A DNA stretch of 64,000 nt from Stenotrophobium rhamnosiphilum (GTDB lineage Bacteria > Pseudomonadota > Gammaproteobacteria > Nevskiales > Nevskiaceae). The notes beneath the pieces were generated by a model. The model saw nothing but the letters and a program-made list of their open reading frames with translations. It searched no databases and was not told where the DNA came from. Numbering within the stretch: the first letter of the stretch is position 1; the number at the start of each line of letters is the position of its first letter. The DNA is taken from the NCBI RefSeq assembly GCF_003052265.1, contig NZ_QANS01000008.1:95641-159640 (forward strand), written 5' to 3'. Below are positions 21,250 to 30,053 of this stretch, one piece after another. The translations under genes and the position numbers were made by a program.

Positions 21250-21594
21250 TTACTTCTTGTTGGCGCCGCACTTGCCTTCGCCACACTTGCCGTCAGCTTT
21301 CTTGCCGTCAGCGCCTTTCTTCTCGCCGCACTTGCCGTCAGCTTTCTTGGCTTCAGCGCCTTTCTTTTCGCCACACTTGTGTTCACCGGCTTTCTTTTCG
21401 CCGCACTTGGCTTCGCCAGCTTTCTTCTCGCCACACTTAGCTTCGCCAGCTTTGGCGTCGTCAGCGGCAGCAACCATGTAGCCGCTGCTCATTGCGCTGG
21501 TCTGAAAAACGGAAGCATTAGCGACTGCGCCGGTGAGCGCAAAAGCGGCGCCGAGAGCAATGATGAGTGGCTTGCGGTTGTGGATGGTCTGCAT
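21250..21594 (-). CDS. hvfA: HvfA-type RiPP precursor peptide
   Basis: A 114-residue precursor. The N-terminal leader is a Sec-like signal (IIALGAAFALTGAVANAS), then SGYMVAAAD, then a Lys/Gly-rich core with six [E/D]-x-KCG units (EAKCG twice, EHKCG, DGKCG twice, EGKCG). In HvfA/bufferin-type RiPPs these Cys residues are modified by the DUF692 enzyme to copper-binding oxazolone-thioamides. The ATG at 21594 follows AGGAG at seven bases; the longer open frame upstream would overlap hvfX. The core repeats make a misleading antisense reading frame on the plus strand. Confidence 0.9.
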   Translation of the reverse strand: MQTIHNRKPLIIALGAAFALTGAVANASVFQTSAMSSGYMVAAADDAKAGEAKCGEKKAGEAKCGEKKAGEHKCGEKKGAEAKKADGKCGEKKGADGKKADGKCGEGKCGANKK

Positions 21595-21661
21595 GTGTAT
21601 TCTCCTAGATATAAGGCCCTGAATGGACCGTTGGGTTAAACCTTGCGTAGGGCAATACGCC

Positions 21662-22258
21662 CTAGGCCTGGGATTGGATGCGTCGTTGAATCCAATAATC
21701 GACGCTGACATAGCGGCCGGCACCCGTGAAAAACAGTGACAGCAGCATGATTAAATAAGTTGCAGCGAACTCGATACCGTTGTTGAGGATCACCAGAGAG
21801 CCATGATCCGTCAGACGATCATAGTCACCGTGCTCCATCAGAATTTCTTTGATCTCTTGCAGACGATCAATTGCGCTCATCGTGCGCTCTGTAGCAAATG
21901 GGCCCATACCTTCAGATATCGCCAGCCAGCCATTCGGTAAATGCACCGTCACAATCGCAACGAGCATCGTGAACATCAGCGGCAACGCGATCCAACGCAC
22001 GCCCAAGCCCAGTACCAGAGCTGCAGCGCCCAATAATTCTGCGCTGGTTGCGAGCCCTGCCATTAATGTTGGAAACGGCAAGCCAAGTCCGTACATCGCA
22101 TCGCCGAACCATTGAACCGTGTCCGGAAAATGCATCGCCTTGTTCATACCGGCAACAAAGAAGATTGGCGCGAGATACAAACGCAGCGCCAAGGGCGCCA
22201 GAAAATCCAACTGGCGCGTCGCGTCTAAGTAGCCTTGCATCTTGAGCAGGAGTTTCAT
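21662..22258 (-). CDS. hvfX: DoxX-family membrane protein of the Hvf operon
   Basis: A 198-residue membrane protein with about four transmembrane helices (ALRLYLAPIFFVAGMNKA, SAELLGAAALVLGLGV, LPLMFTMLVAIVTVHL, TYLIMLLSLFFTG), matching the DoxX/HvfX family that accompanies hvfABC. It may aid maturation or redox chemistry at the membrane; that is not proven. The start is placed at ATG 22258 with a weak GGAA upstream; ATG 22279 is also in frame. It is the first gene of the operon, 67 bp before hvfA, and divergent from the AraC regulator. Confidence 0.83.
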   Translation of the reverse strand: MKLLLKMQGYLDATRQLDFLAPLALRLYLAPIFFVAGMNKAMHFPDTVQWFGDAMYGLGLPFPTLMAGLATSAELLGAAALVLGLGVRWIALPLMFTMLVAIVTVHLPNGWLAISEGMGPFATERTMSAIDRLQEIKEILMEHGDYDRLTDHGSLVILNNGIEFAATYLIMLLSLFFTGAGRYVSVDYWIQRRIQSQA

Positions 22259-22335
22259 GGCGTTTCCGTGTTTTTCCATGGGGTGAATGTTAGGCTTTGA
22301 CGATCATCTCAACTGCGTGTCCGCGTCCGGTTTTT

Positions 22336-23178
22336 ATGCTCGAGAGTACGGAAGACCGAATCCTAGACGCTGCGCTGACGGCCTACCAGCTGCATGCCAA
22401 GGTCACTGATAACGCTACCTATTGTGACCACTGGCAAGAAGCCGAAGCAGCCGTTAAAGCCTGCATTTTTCATTTGATCGGTGAAGGCCAGTGCGTACTC
22501 AAGATGCCCGGCCTTGATGGGCCACAAACCTTGATCGCCGGCGATTTGGTGGTGTTTCCACACGGCGCCGCGCACCATCTCAGCGGCGATGGCTACACCA
22601 CGATGCTCTGCGGCCAGTTCGATTTCATCATCGGCCCCAAGAATCCGATTCTCGACGCCTTGCCTGACTGCGTCATTGTGCGCGCAAGCGAAGCGGGCAC
22701 TGCATTTCAACGCATCGCACAAATCATGTGCGAAGAAGCACGCAGCAGCAGCTTTGGCAGCCGCGCAGTGCTCGATAAGTTGGCGGACTCTTTATTCGTG
22801 ATGACCGTGCGTCATCATCTCAGCACCACCACTCACCGCCGCGGCCTGCTGGCGGCGTTGGCCGATCCAAAATTGCGTCGCGCCCTTTCTGTGATGCATT
22901 TGAATCCCGGACAAGATTGGACCGTAGCTGAACTCGCCACAGAAGCCTGCATGTCGCGCACAGCATTCTCAGAATTATTCAGCGCCGTATTAGGCACCAG
23001 CCCGATTAACTACCTCACGCAGTGGCGCATGATGGAAGCGCTGAAGCTTGTGCAAGATTCCAGCTTGTCGATGCTCGCGATTGCAGAGAAATTTGGTTAT
23101 CAAACCGAAGCTGCATTCCGTCGGAGTTTTAAACGCATACACGGCCACGGCCCCGGACATTTCCGTCGCGCCAAATAA
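22336..23178 (+). CDS. AraC-type regulator with cupin domain
   Basis: Protein of 280 residues. The N-terminal half is a cupin-like ligand-binding domain of the AraC cupin type (GEGQCVLKMPG, LIAGDLVVFPHGAAHHL with a His-rich metal-capable site), and the C-terminal 100 residues are a double HTH (WTVAELATEACMSRTAFSELF, then MLAIAEKFGYQTEAAFRRSF). It lies between two HvfA-type precursor loci and is divergent from hvfX, so it is the obvious candidate regulator, perhaps metal-responsive; this is inference. ATG 22336 has a weak ribosome binding site; TTG 22297 is an alternative that would extend the protein by 13 residues. Confidence 0.85.
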   Translation: MLESTEDRILDAALTAYQLHAKVTDNATYCDHWQEAEAAVKACIFHLIGEGQCVLKMPGLDGPQTLIAGDLVVFPHGAAHHLSGDGYTTMLCGQFDFIIGPKNPILDALPDCVIVRASEAGTAFQRIAQIMCEEARSSSFGSRAVLDKLADSLFVMTVRHHLSTTTHRRGLLAALADPKLRRALSVMHLNPGQDWTVAELATEACMSRTAFSELFSAVLGTSPINYLTQWRMMEALKLVQDSSLSMLAIAEKFGYQTEAAFRRSFKRIHGHGPGHFRRAK

Positions 23179-23182
23179 AAAA

Positions 23183-23203
23183 AGCCCCGGCAATGCCGAG
23201 GCT
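23183..23203 (-). terminator. Intrinsic terminator of the second HvfA gene
   Basis: Stem AGCCCCGGC/GCCGAGGCT with loop AAT and one mismatch. Read on the minus strand it is followed by a run of seven T, so it terminates transcription of the 23221-23535 gene and could also stop the AraC gene from the other side. Confidence 0.8.
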
Positions 23204-23220
23204 CTTTCAAAACATTCCGC

Positions 23221-23535
23221 TTACTTCTTCTTAAGCTGGCCGCACTTGCCTTCACCGCATTTGCCTTCGCCACACTTATGTTCTGCATTCTTGTCAGCAG
23301 CCTTACCCTTCGCAGGTTTCTGCTCACCACACTTCAGCTCGTGAGATTTCTTATCTGACTTCGGTGCTGGCGTCGCAGGCGCAGCAGCATCCGCAGGTGC
23401 GGCATCCGCCGCTGCCACCATATAACCCGTGCCGAGATCAGCAGTCTGAAACGTCGAGGCCTGCGCCGTTGCACCGCTCAAAGCAAAAGCCGCGCCGAGC
23501 ACAACCGCTAAAGGCTTCTTCGAAATCGTGTTCAT
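23221..23535 (-). CDS. Second HvfA-like RiPP precursor
   Basis: A 104-residue protein with the same layout as HvfA: a signal-like leader (PLAVVLGAAFALSGATAQAS), the shared FQTxxxxxGYMVAAAD block, an Ala/Pro-rich linker, and a core with four ExKCG units (ELKCG, EHKCG, EGKCG twice). The ATG at 23535 follows GGAG at eight bases. It has its own terminator and no modification genes adjacent, so it probably relies on HvfB/HvfC encoded 2 kb away. The different core number and spacing suggest a second substrate rather than a decayed copy. Confidence 0.82.
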   Translation of the reverse strand: MNTISKKPLAVVLGAAFALSGATAQASTFQTADLGTGYMVAAADAAPADAAAPATPAPKSDKKSHELKCGEQKPAKGKAADKNAEHKCGEGKCGEGKCGQLKKK

Positions 23536-23727
23536 CGCCAACACTCCATATTGATAGAGACCGCAAGAAAATAACATTTTGTATATGAACATTGATTGAA
23601 CAATGACATTGGCGGTGTTTTTATTTATCCAACATTAGTTAATTTCGTAGCCAAATTATGCCCGCGCACGTCAACGCTCTATATACTTCGCCACCCAAGA
23701 GCACCGCGCGTGCGGAAAACACTCACC

Positions 23728-23804
<77 letters not shown>

Positions 23805-23810
23805 ATCAGT

Positions 23811-23839
23811 CTTTATGCACTCCCAATGAGTGCATAAAG
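23811..23839 (+). repeat. Perfect hairpin behind the tRNA
   Basis: Arms CTTTATGCACTC (23811-23822) and GAGTGCATAAAG (23828-23839) pair perfectly over 12 bp with loop CCAAT. It has no T tract of its own and precedes the intrinsic terminator at 23847. It may be a processing hairpin of the tRNA transcript or a remnant inverted site. Confidence 0.7.
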
Positions 23840-23846
23840 CGCACTT

Positions 23847-23871
23847 AAAGCCCGTAACTACGGGCTTTTTT
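23847..23871 (+). terminator. Intrinsic terminator of the tRNA gene
   Basis: Stem AAAGCCCGTA/TACGGGCTTT with a two-base gap, followed by further T residues. It is a strong rho-independent terminator for the tRNA transcript. Between it and 24069 I see no gene. Confidence 0.85.
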
Positions 23872-24069
23872 GTTATCCGTTGGTCCCGAGAAAGGCAATT
23901 TCAGTAAGTTTTACAACTTCTAGCCTCAGCGCTCTCTATCTCTGCATCGCGAGGACCAACCAAAGGCCCAGAAGCGTCAATCGTGAGCGCTCGCAGATTT
24001 CGCCTTCGGAGAATATTAAAGGCCGAAATGTGGATTTAATTTTTATAGCCTAACTAGGGCACCGTAGGT

Positions 24070-25179
24070 CTAGCTTTTGGCGTGCCAATCACATGTCCAT
24101 GACTGCAGCTCGGCGATGTTGAACTTGTTGTCAATCACAATAGCCGCACTCGCCCTTGCGCGAGTAAGAGCCACGTAGAATTTCGCACGGGTCTCCGACG
24201 TAAGTTCCACTTCCCGGTTTCCCAACCAGTCAACGAAGTCATTCGTTGGGTAGATCAGCACCCTTTCAAACGCAAGCCCTTTCGACTCGCCGAAATTCAT
24301 CGCTGCGACTGCATCGGAAACTGCCGTTTTTTTTGAATGGCGCAACTGCATCGGCGCAAATACTCGAAGGTATGCTTCGACGTCTCGCTTCCTAACAAGG
24401 AAAATGCCGTCATGATCTGTAGTTTTTGTATTAGACGATTTGCCACTCGAAAATTTCGGAAAAAGCGCATCCGACAGCTCGCAAAGCGCCGGATTGCATC
24501 GATGATTAACAGATAGCGATATCTCGTCAATTGCAGTATCCAGTCGGGCCGCAGCCAATTCTCGAAAGTAGTCGACAATTCCGGATTTTTTGAATTTTTT
24601 GTACTTTGGGGAATCACTGGTCGAATACGTGCCTTGGCGAGGATCACCAACTAGCATCACTTTTAGTGCTGATTCCATAAAAAGCTCAATAAGCTCGAGA
24701 TCGTACCCCGCCAAGTCCTGAACTTCGTCGATATAAATTTCATCGAAGATGGCGGCAATACGCTTTACCACTCTCCCGGACGAGAGAGCGTCACACTTCA
24801 CAGCGAACTTTGAAATCTTGTCGCGGTATATTTGATTGTGTTGGTTAAGGTAGTGCCGAATATCCGTCTCTTTAACGTAATGAGCCGATATACCCTGATT
24901 AAAATGCAACCCCTCGATACGCGCATCAGTTATACAGCCCTGATACGGGCGAACAGAATGCTGGAGTAAAAAAGTTAGCCATCCGGATACCGTTACATTT
25001 GACGGTACAAATCCATTCTTTTCCAGAAATTTCTTTTCTATCTCCGCCTTGTTTGTCTCGGTATAGGTCAAAATAATGACCTTTGAATTCGGGTTTGATA
25101 GCGCTGCGTTGACTAGGAGCGTGGTTTTTCCAGATCCCGCAGCTGCAATAATAATTCTGTTCTTCTCTGCGTCGACCAT
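24070..25179 (-). CDS. Small UvrD/PcrA-like helicase (Gabija-like GajB role)
   Basis: A 369-residue superfamily 1 helicase-like protein. Motif I is AAAGSGKTTLL (about residues 12-22), Walker B IYIDEVQDL (about 150), motif III VGDPRQGTYS, motif IV SVNHRC and motif VI FYVALTRARAS. It is shorter than a full UvrD or the roughly 490-residue GajB, so accessory subdomains are reduced. The start ATG lies one base after the stop of the OLD-nuclease gene, and this order (OLD then UvrD-like helicase) defines class 2 OLD/Gabija-type defence pairs. Composition is more AT-rich than the left part of the window. Confidence 0.82.
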   Translation of the reverse strand: MVDAEKNRIIIAAAGSGKTTLLVNAALSNPNSKVIILTYTETNKAEIEKKFLEKNGFVPSNVTVSGWLTFLLQHSVRPYQGCITDARIEGLHFNQGISAHYVKETDIRHYLNQHNQIYRDKISKFAVKCDALSSGRVVKRIAAIFDEIYIDEVQDLAGYDLELIELFMESALKVMLVGDPRQGTYSTSDSPKYKKFKKSGIVDYFRELAAARLDTAIDEISLSVNHRCNPALCELSDALFPKFSSGKSSNTKTTDHDGIFLVRKRDVEAYLRVFAPMQLRHSKKTAVSDAVAAMNFGESKGLAFERVLIYPTNDFVDWLGNREVELTSETRAKFYVALTRARASAAIVIDNKFNIAELQSWTCDWHAKS

Positions 25180-25180
25180 T

Positions 25181-26806
25181 TTACTGATCGATTGCGGAAG
25201 TGATGTACGCAGGGAAATTGGCGGCCAAAAGAGAATTGAAAATCTTTAAAGCGCAATCCGTTTTGTTTGCGCGCATATACTTCAAGAGCTTCGCTTCCTC
25301 GTTGAATTTTGTTCCGAGAATTTCCCCCATCAAAACGCATCCATTTACGGAGAGCATTCTCGGCTCAAGCGTATTGAAATTAAAACCCTCACCATCAAGC
25401 TCTCGGCGATCATCCACTGTTTCTTCGAAGCAAATGCGGATATGTTTCTTTTCATTCGCACCCAGATAGTTCTCATACTTTTTCTTTAGTGCCGCGACAT
25501 CGCCATCGTTGTCCGTAACTACGACAACGGTTTTCTTCAGCTTCTCAGCAATTGCCAAGAATCGAAGAAAGCTTGTTCCAACGGATATCACGTCAACACC
25601 AACCGCTATCGGCAATTTCCCGTGTTTATTTTGGTACGCTTTCTGAACAATGAGCTCATCGGAATCCCCCTCAACTAGTATTGCGCTCTTACATAGCAAA
25701 AGTCGCAGAGTGTCGTATCCAGCAAGTTTCTGAAAAAACGAGGCAGTATCGGGATCGAGCTCACTCAATCGAGCTGTCCTTCCATTGTGAAGCATTATTA
25801 GATTCGAAAGGTTCGCTTTATTCGCGACAAAGCTACTATGCGTCGTCATAATGATCTGCTTGTCGACGTTCGTGGAAGACATCATATCGATGAGCTGATT
25901 TAAACGTGAATGAGACAAGTGATTTTCTGGCTCCTCCACGAGTAGGACATTCGCGTTCTGCGCTTTCTTGTGCGATAGAGCAATAGCAATCTTAGCCAGC
26001 GACTGTTCGCCTTTCCCAATAAAATGAAATGGGATCTGATCAATACAAGTAATGAGATTTGATTCCCATGCACTACGCGCTGCCAGATCAATAGCCAGAG
26101 AAATTTCTCTTCCAGCAAGCAGATCGTTTGCTTTGTTTATTTTTTTATTGACTTCACCAACCTCATCGTTCCGTCGAAAGTCGTCAGCCATCTCGCGATG
26201 AACTTTAGCAAGGGCTACGCGCTCCTTATCATCTAGAAAGTCGCGAACAATGCGTGACACATAAGCGTCAGATCCATTCTGATTGCGCGCACCTGCGGAA
26301 TCGATGAACGCCGCCGACAACGAAATTCCTCGTATCGTCAGCGGCTTTCGTGCAAATGACTCAACCACGATTTCGTAGTATTCAATCGGGAGGCCCGTCA
26401 CGCCACTCTTAACAAACTCGCTGTATACACCACGATACTGCTCATCAAAGCGAGCCGAGAATTTGATACCGGCCGCGTCCTGATCTCGCAGAGAATTCCC
26501 GTTGCCTTTATATTCTGCGATGCCGTCCCCACCGAAATAAATTTCGATAAGAAGCTCTGGTGGGCCGCTCGTCGGATCAGCAATATATGTCTCTACAACA
26601 TTACGGTTGAATACGTGCTCAGAAAGATCGTTTCGCAAGAAGCGTCCGTGAAAAACGCCTGAGAGAGCTAGGTTAATCGCCTCCAGGATAGTCGACTTTC
26701 CAGAATCGTTATCGCCGACTACGACGTTAACGCCTTTATTGAACTCCAACACAAAATTTCCGTGGAAACATTTGAAGTTTTTGATTATTAATTTTGCGAT
26801 ATGCAT
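25181..26806 (-). CDS. OLD-family ATPase/TOPRIM nuclease (Gabija-like GajA role)
   Basis: Protein of 541 residues. The N-terminal ABC-type ATPase has Walker A GDNDSGKST (about residues 32-40) and Walker B LLVEEPENHLSH (about 290). The C-terminal TOPRIM nuclease has the acidic motifs LVEGDSDE (about 379) and VTDNDGD (about 430). GajA of Gabija, with the same domain order, nicks DNA when nucleotide levels drop during phage infection. Together with the coupled helicase it forms a compact Gabija-like pair; retron or PARIS partners are absent. Assignment to Gabija rather than another class 2 OLD system needs comparison to known GajA. Confidence 0.82.
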   Translation of the reverse strand: MHIAKLIIKNFKCFHGNFVLEFNKGVNVVVGDNDSGKSTILEAINLALSGVFHGRFLRNDLSEHVFNRNVVETYIADPTSGPPELLIEIYFGGDGIAEYKGNGNSLRDQDAAGIKFSARFDEQYRGVYSEFVKSGVTGLPIEYYEIVVESFARKPLTIRGISLSAAFIDSAGARNQNGSDAYVSRIVRDFLDDKERVALAKVHREMADDFRRNDEVGEVNKKINKANDLLAGREISLAIDLAARSAWESNLITCIDQIPFHFIGKGEQSLAKIAIALSHKKAQNANVLLVEEPENHLSHSRLNQLIDMMSSTNVDKQIIMTTHSSFVANKANLSNLIMLHNGRTARLSELDPDTASFFQKLAGYDTLRLLLCKSAILVEGDSDELIVQKAYQNKHGKLPIAVGVDVISVGTSFLRFLAIAEKLKKTVVVVTDNDGDVAALKKKYENYLGANEKKHIRICFEETVDDRRELDGEGFNFNTLEPRMLSVNGCVLMGEILGTKFNEEAKLLKYMRANKTDCALKIFNSLLAANFPAYITSAIDQ

Positions 26807-26964
26807 AAGGCGTATTTATGTGAAATTTATCACTTATGAAATGACTGAATCATCTCGACTTTGACGCAGGGCCAGCGCGATAGACTCAAAAAGAAAATTG
26901 CGTCGACATCCAGCATGGCAGCTATTAAACCCAAGCTTAACGCGCTGCCAGCTTGACACAGTGC

Positions 26965-27546
26965 CTATGTACTCGCTTGCTCATGGACTCGGGCGACGAG
27001 CATTTTCTCAAGCTCTTGCAATTCTTCGAACAAATGTTCCGCTTGAGCATTTGCCTCCTGCGATACTTGGTCAGGACCGACAGCGTCAAACTTACCTTCC
27101 GCAGCCCGGCCTATGGTGCGAGCTAAAAGATCCCTCGCCTTCTCAGATAGCGCTGCCCCATGCGTCGCCAAAAAATTCTCCAGCTTCTTTTCTATAGGCC
27201 CGAACTCGAGCGCTATATCGTCACATGCCTCATGCCAATCCATATCTGGATGTGAGTAGCGCGGCTGAATCGCTCTGATGAGCGCGACCAGGGCTGAAGC
27301 CGCCTCATATTCCTTTTGAAAAATAAATTCCGACTTCTTGAGTGCCGTTCTGAATCGTTCGGCGTCCAAAAGAAAATTATTGCGTAAGCCTTCGAGAGCG
27401 GAATCATGCTTTGCCTTCTCCTGATGCAGCAACCGATCAGCCCACACCTTGCCGAGCCAACTTGAGAAACCAAATAAAATTGCTACGGCTCCGCCGAGGG
27501 CTGTCAACATCACCCCGGCAATCTTCACAATGTCATCAAAATTCAA
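26965..27546 (-). CDS. Membrane-anchored coiled-coil protein coupled to recombinase
   Basis: A 193-residue protein with one N-terminal membrane helix (about residues 8-32, IAGVMLTALGGAVAILFGFS) and a long charged helical region (about 35-90), ending in a Glu-rich coiled-coil segment. I do not recognise the family. Its ATG overlaps the recombinase stop codon (ATGA), so it is translated as the last gene of the DUF3489-DUF2924-recombinase operon. It may be an accessory or defence cargo carried in the transcript rather than part of recombination; this is inference. Confidence 0.65.
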   Translation of the reverse strand: MNFDDIVKIAGVMLTALGGAVAILFGFSSWLGKVWADRLLHQEKAKHDSALEGLRNNFLLDAERFRTALKKSEFIFQKEYEAASALVALIRAIQPRYSHPDMDWHEACDDIALEFGPIEKKLENFLATHGAALSEKARDLLARTIGRAAEGKFDAVGPDQVSQEANAQAEHLFEELQELEKMLVARVHEQAST

Positions 27547-29195
27547 AGTAATATCTCCAAGTCCCTACGGCCGAAGTTCAGCGCCAATATCTCACGCTGA
27601 TCTAGCCAACTCAAAGGCAGATTTTCAATCCTTAGAATCTTCTTCGCTGTTGTGTCGGCTGTCTGCTTGCCCGCCAAGAGATCGGCGACGATATCAGGCG
27701 CCAGGAATGCGAGTGGCATAGCTCGGCCGACATTGCTGTTATCCACATCTTCTGTCTTGGAAAACTCAGCCGCAGTCATCGGTTTCTCCGAAAACATCTG
27801 ATCCCAGAACCTCATACTCAAGCTGAGTGCCTTAAAGATCTGTGGATCAGTTTGAGCCCGCGCTATCGTCGATCCTTCCATTACGATTCTTCTTTCGACG
27901 CCGCGCCGCTTCATCGCTATTTCCACTGCCTTCTCGATTTTCAGTGGCGCCTTAGTCGGAAGATTAATACTGACCTTAATGCGGTTTATATTGATCTGCA
28001 CATGCTCGATCCATTCCAGTCGATCTCTCATTCCAGCAAGTTCGATTTGATTCCGTAGATCTCTAATTCCGTGCGCATCTAAACCTGATTTAATTGCTGC
28101 GGCGCCTATCGCGGCTTGATCACTGATTGCGGCCAAAACGATTTCATCGACTCGTCTTTCTATTTCCAAGGCCGGCAGCCTCCAGGGCTGCATCGATCGT
28201 TCATTGGATTGATCATTATCACGATCATCTTCATGCGTGACGTAGTAGCGATACCTGCGCCCTTTCTTGCTTGAGTGAATCGGCGTGAGCATGCGATTCG
28301 ATTCATCAAAGATCTTTCCCATGAGTGGGCTGTCTTCAGTCTTCCTGCGCGGCTTACCTCTGCACTTCCGACTAATTTCTAGCTTCTCTTGAGCAGCCTT
28401 CCAAATCGCCTTGTCAATGATCGCATCGTGCTGTCCCTGGTATCGCTCTTTCTTGTGAGGAATAACTCCGATGTAGATCGGATTTCTGAGAATGGTATGC
28501 AGCGCTCCACGACTGACTGGATCGTTTGACGGCTTGCCGTGTGGCCTTGAGGTGATGCCTTTCTTCTGGAGGGCGATTGCCAACTCTCTGACACTGGAAC
28601 ACTGCAGGTAGTCATTGAAGATGGTTCTGACGACTTCAGCATCTTCAGGAACAACAATGAGCTTTCGATCTTCTACCTTGTATCCTCGCGGCAATCCTCC
28701 GCCCATCCACATGCCCTTCTTCTTGGAGGCTGCGACTTTGTCTCTGATGCGCTCTCCTGTGACCTCTCGCTCAAACTGAGCAAATGACAGAAGCACGTTC
28801 AGGGTTAGACGCCCCATGGATGAGGTAGTGTTGAACTGCTGCGTCACAGCTACAAATGACACGCCCTGTCTATCAAAGACTTCGACCATCTTTGAGAAGT
28901 CGTGGAGCGATCGGGTTAAGCGATCCACCTTATAGACCACAACGACATCGACAGCTTTGGATTCAATATCCGCCAGAAGTCTTTGCAGCGCTGGTCGCTG
29001 CATCGTTCCACCAGAGATGCCACCATCGTCATAAGCCGTGGGGATTAGCGTCCATCCTTCTCCGCGCTGGCTCTTAATAAAGGCCTCACAGGATTCTCTT
29101 TGGGCTTGCAGAGAATTGAAGTCCATATCGAGGCCTTCATCTGTGGATTTACGGGTATAGACGGCACAGCGTTTTACAGAACGCTCATCCGTCAT
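27543..29195 (-). CDS. Large serine recombinase
   Basis: A 550-residue site-specific recombinase. The N-terminal catalytic domain has the nucleophile Ser in VYTRKSTDEG, the Arg cluster YKVDRLTRSLHDF and FAQFEREVTGERIRDKV. Then come the recombinase DNA-binding domain (RGALHTILRNPIYIGV), a zinc-ribbon-position segment lacking obvious paired Cys, and a long C-terminal helical part. It would integrate or excise the surrounding element. It is coupled by ATGA overlaps both to the DUF2924 gene upstream and the membrane protein downstream. Confidence 0.9.
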   Translation of the reverse strand: MTDERSVKRCAVYTRKSTDEGLDMDFNSLQAQRESCEAFIKSQRGEGWTLIPTAYDDGGISGGTMQRPALQRLLADIESKAVDVVVVYKVDRLTRSLHDFSKMVEVFDRQGVSFVAVTQQFNTTSSMGRLTLNVLLSFAQFEREVTGERIRDKVAASKKKGMWMGGGLPRGYKVEDRKLIVVPEDAEVVRTIFNDYLQCSSVRELAIALQKKGITSRPHGKPSNDPVSRGALHTILRNPIYIGVIPHKKERYQGQHDAIIDKAIWKAAQEKLEISRKCRGKPRRKTEDSPLMGKIFDESNRMLTPIHSSKKGRRYRYYVTHEDDRDNDQSNERSMQPWRLPALEIERRVDEIVLAAISDQAAIGAAAIKSGLDAHGIRDLRNQIELAGMRDRLEWIEHVQININRIKVSINLPTKAPLKIEKAVEIAMKRRGVERRIVMEGSTIARAQTDPQIFKALSLSMRFWDQMFSEKPMTAAEFSKTEDVDNSNVGRAMPLAFLAPDIVADLLAGKQTADTTAKKILRIENLPLSWLDQREILALNFGRRDLEILL

Positions 29196-29632
29196 TGCGC
29201 TTTACTCTTTAACCCAAAGAACAGAGGGCCTGAGCGCTTCTGACCTGTGATCTGGAATGTGACTTCCGTTAAAGAGCGATAGGCCTTGCCCTGATACTCG
29301 ACACGATCTTCGTGAACCGTGACGTTATGCTGTTGCCCTCTCCACTCCCGGATAAGAAGCGTTCCGGGTGATGCCTTGCGAAGAGGAGCGACGGCCTTGC
29401 CATTGAGAAGCATCTTTCGGATATCAGGCTTGAGTCCTCCATAAACCTGTTCCTGCATGCGATAGGCCGTGGCCAGTGCCAGGATGAAGTTGGAGAGACG
29501 AAGCGGTGGGGATCGGCCATAGGCCCTGCTGAACTCATTCACCAGATCTGCACGACTCATATGGATCAGGCTATTGAGTTTTGCATTGAGCTTTTCAGGA
29601 TCGCGCTTGAACTCCGCCACATTAATGCCCAT
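29192..29632 (-). CDS. DUF2924 protein, copy 1
   Basis: A 146-residue protein with the DUF2924 pattern: N-terminal helices (LNSLIHMSRADLVNEFSRAYG), the central LATAYRMQEQVYGGL, and a C-terminal beta region ending in VEYQGKAYRSLTEVTFQITG. This family commonly sits directly before large serine recombinases and is thought to help them, but its function is unproven. The ATG at 29632 is chosen over the upstream open frame, which would overlap the previous gene by 65 bp. The recombinase start overlaps its stop. Confidence 0.78.
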   Translation of the reverse strand: MGINVAEFKRDPEKLNAKLNSLIHMSRADLVNEFSRAYGRSPPLRLSNFILALATAYRMQEQVYGGLKPDIRKMLLNGKAVAPLRKASPGTLLIREWRGQQHNVTVHEDRVEYQGKAYRSLTEVTFQITGQKRSGPLFFGLKSKAQ

Positions 29633-30053
29633 GGCCGGACTCCTTGATTCCCTGATTGAAGAATTCCGATACAGAACTCTTCCCACCCGTAATAGCCTCT
29701 ACCGCTTTCTGTAGTGAGCTATAGAATTCGCCGCGATATGCGGCGCCATCTTCTAAAACGGTCACCTCATGAATAGCGCCCTTCCACTGACCGAGAAGAA
29801 TCGTGTTGCGACTACTTTCAATCACCAGTGATGTGATGGCTTCAGCAGCAGTGAGCGCCTGATACATCCGGGATCGCAAGCGAGCAGTAAGTTGCTGCTG
29901 CAATCGATAGCCAATCGATACTCGAAGAAATTCATCGCCACCATCTTTCGCTGCGTCCTTGCCGTGCAGGCGCTGATACTGATGCTCTAGCGCTAAGCGA
30001 TCTAGCTTTGGCAGATTGATCAGCTGACGTTCGATACTAGCCGCGCCCTTCAT
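29622..30053 (-). CDS. DUF2924 protein, copy 2
   Basis: A 143-residue protein with the same plan as its downstream neighbour: ERQLINLPKLDRLALEHQYQRL, SIGYRLQQQLTARL, and the closing VTVLEDGAAYRGEFYSSLQKAVEAITG. Similarity between the two is low but collinear, so this is an old duplication or a heteromeric pair. It starts by ATGA overlap with the DUF3489 gene and overlaps copy 1 by 11 bp. Confidence 0.7.
   Translation of the reverse strand: MKGAASIERQLINLPKLDRLALEHQYQRLHGKDAAKDGGDEFLRVSIGYRLQQQLTARLRSRMYQALTAAEAITSLVIESSRNTILLGQWKGAIHEVTVLEDGAAYRGEFYSSLQKAVEAITGGKSSVSEFFNQGIKESGHGH

Noticed and set aside
21098..21481. Repetitive plus-strand reading frame over hvfA
   Set aside because: It is the antisense shadow of the KCG repeats of the precursor gene on the minus strand; no ribosome binding site and no family resemblance.
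24070..26806. PARIS or retron-associated OLD system
   Set aside because: The partner gene is a UvrD-like helicase, not an AriB nuclease or reverse transcriptase.
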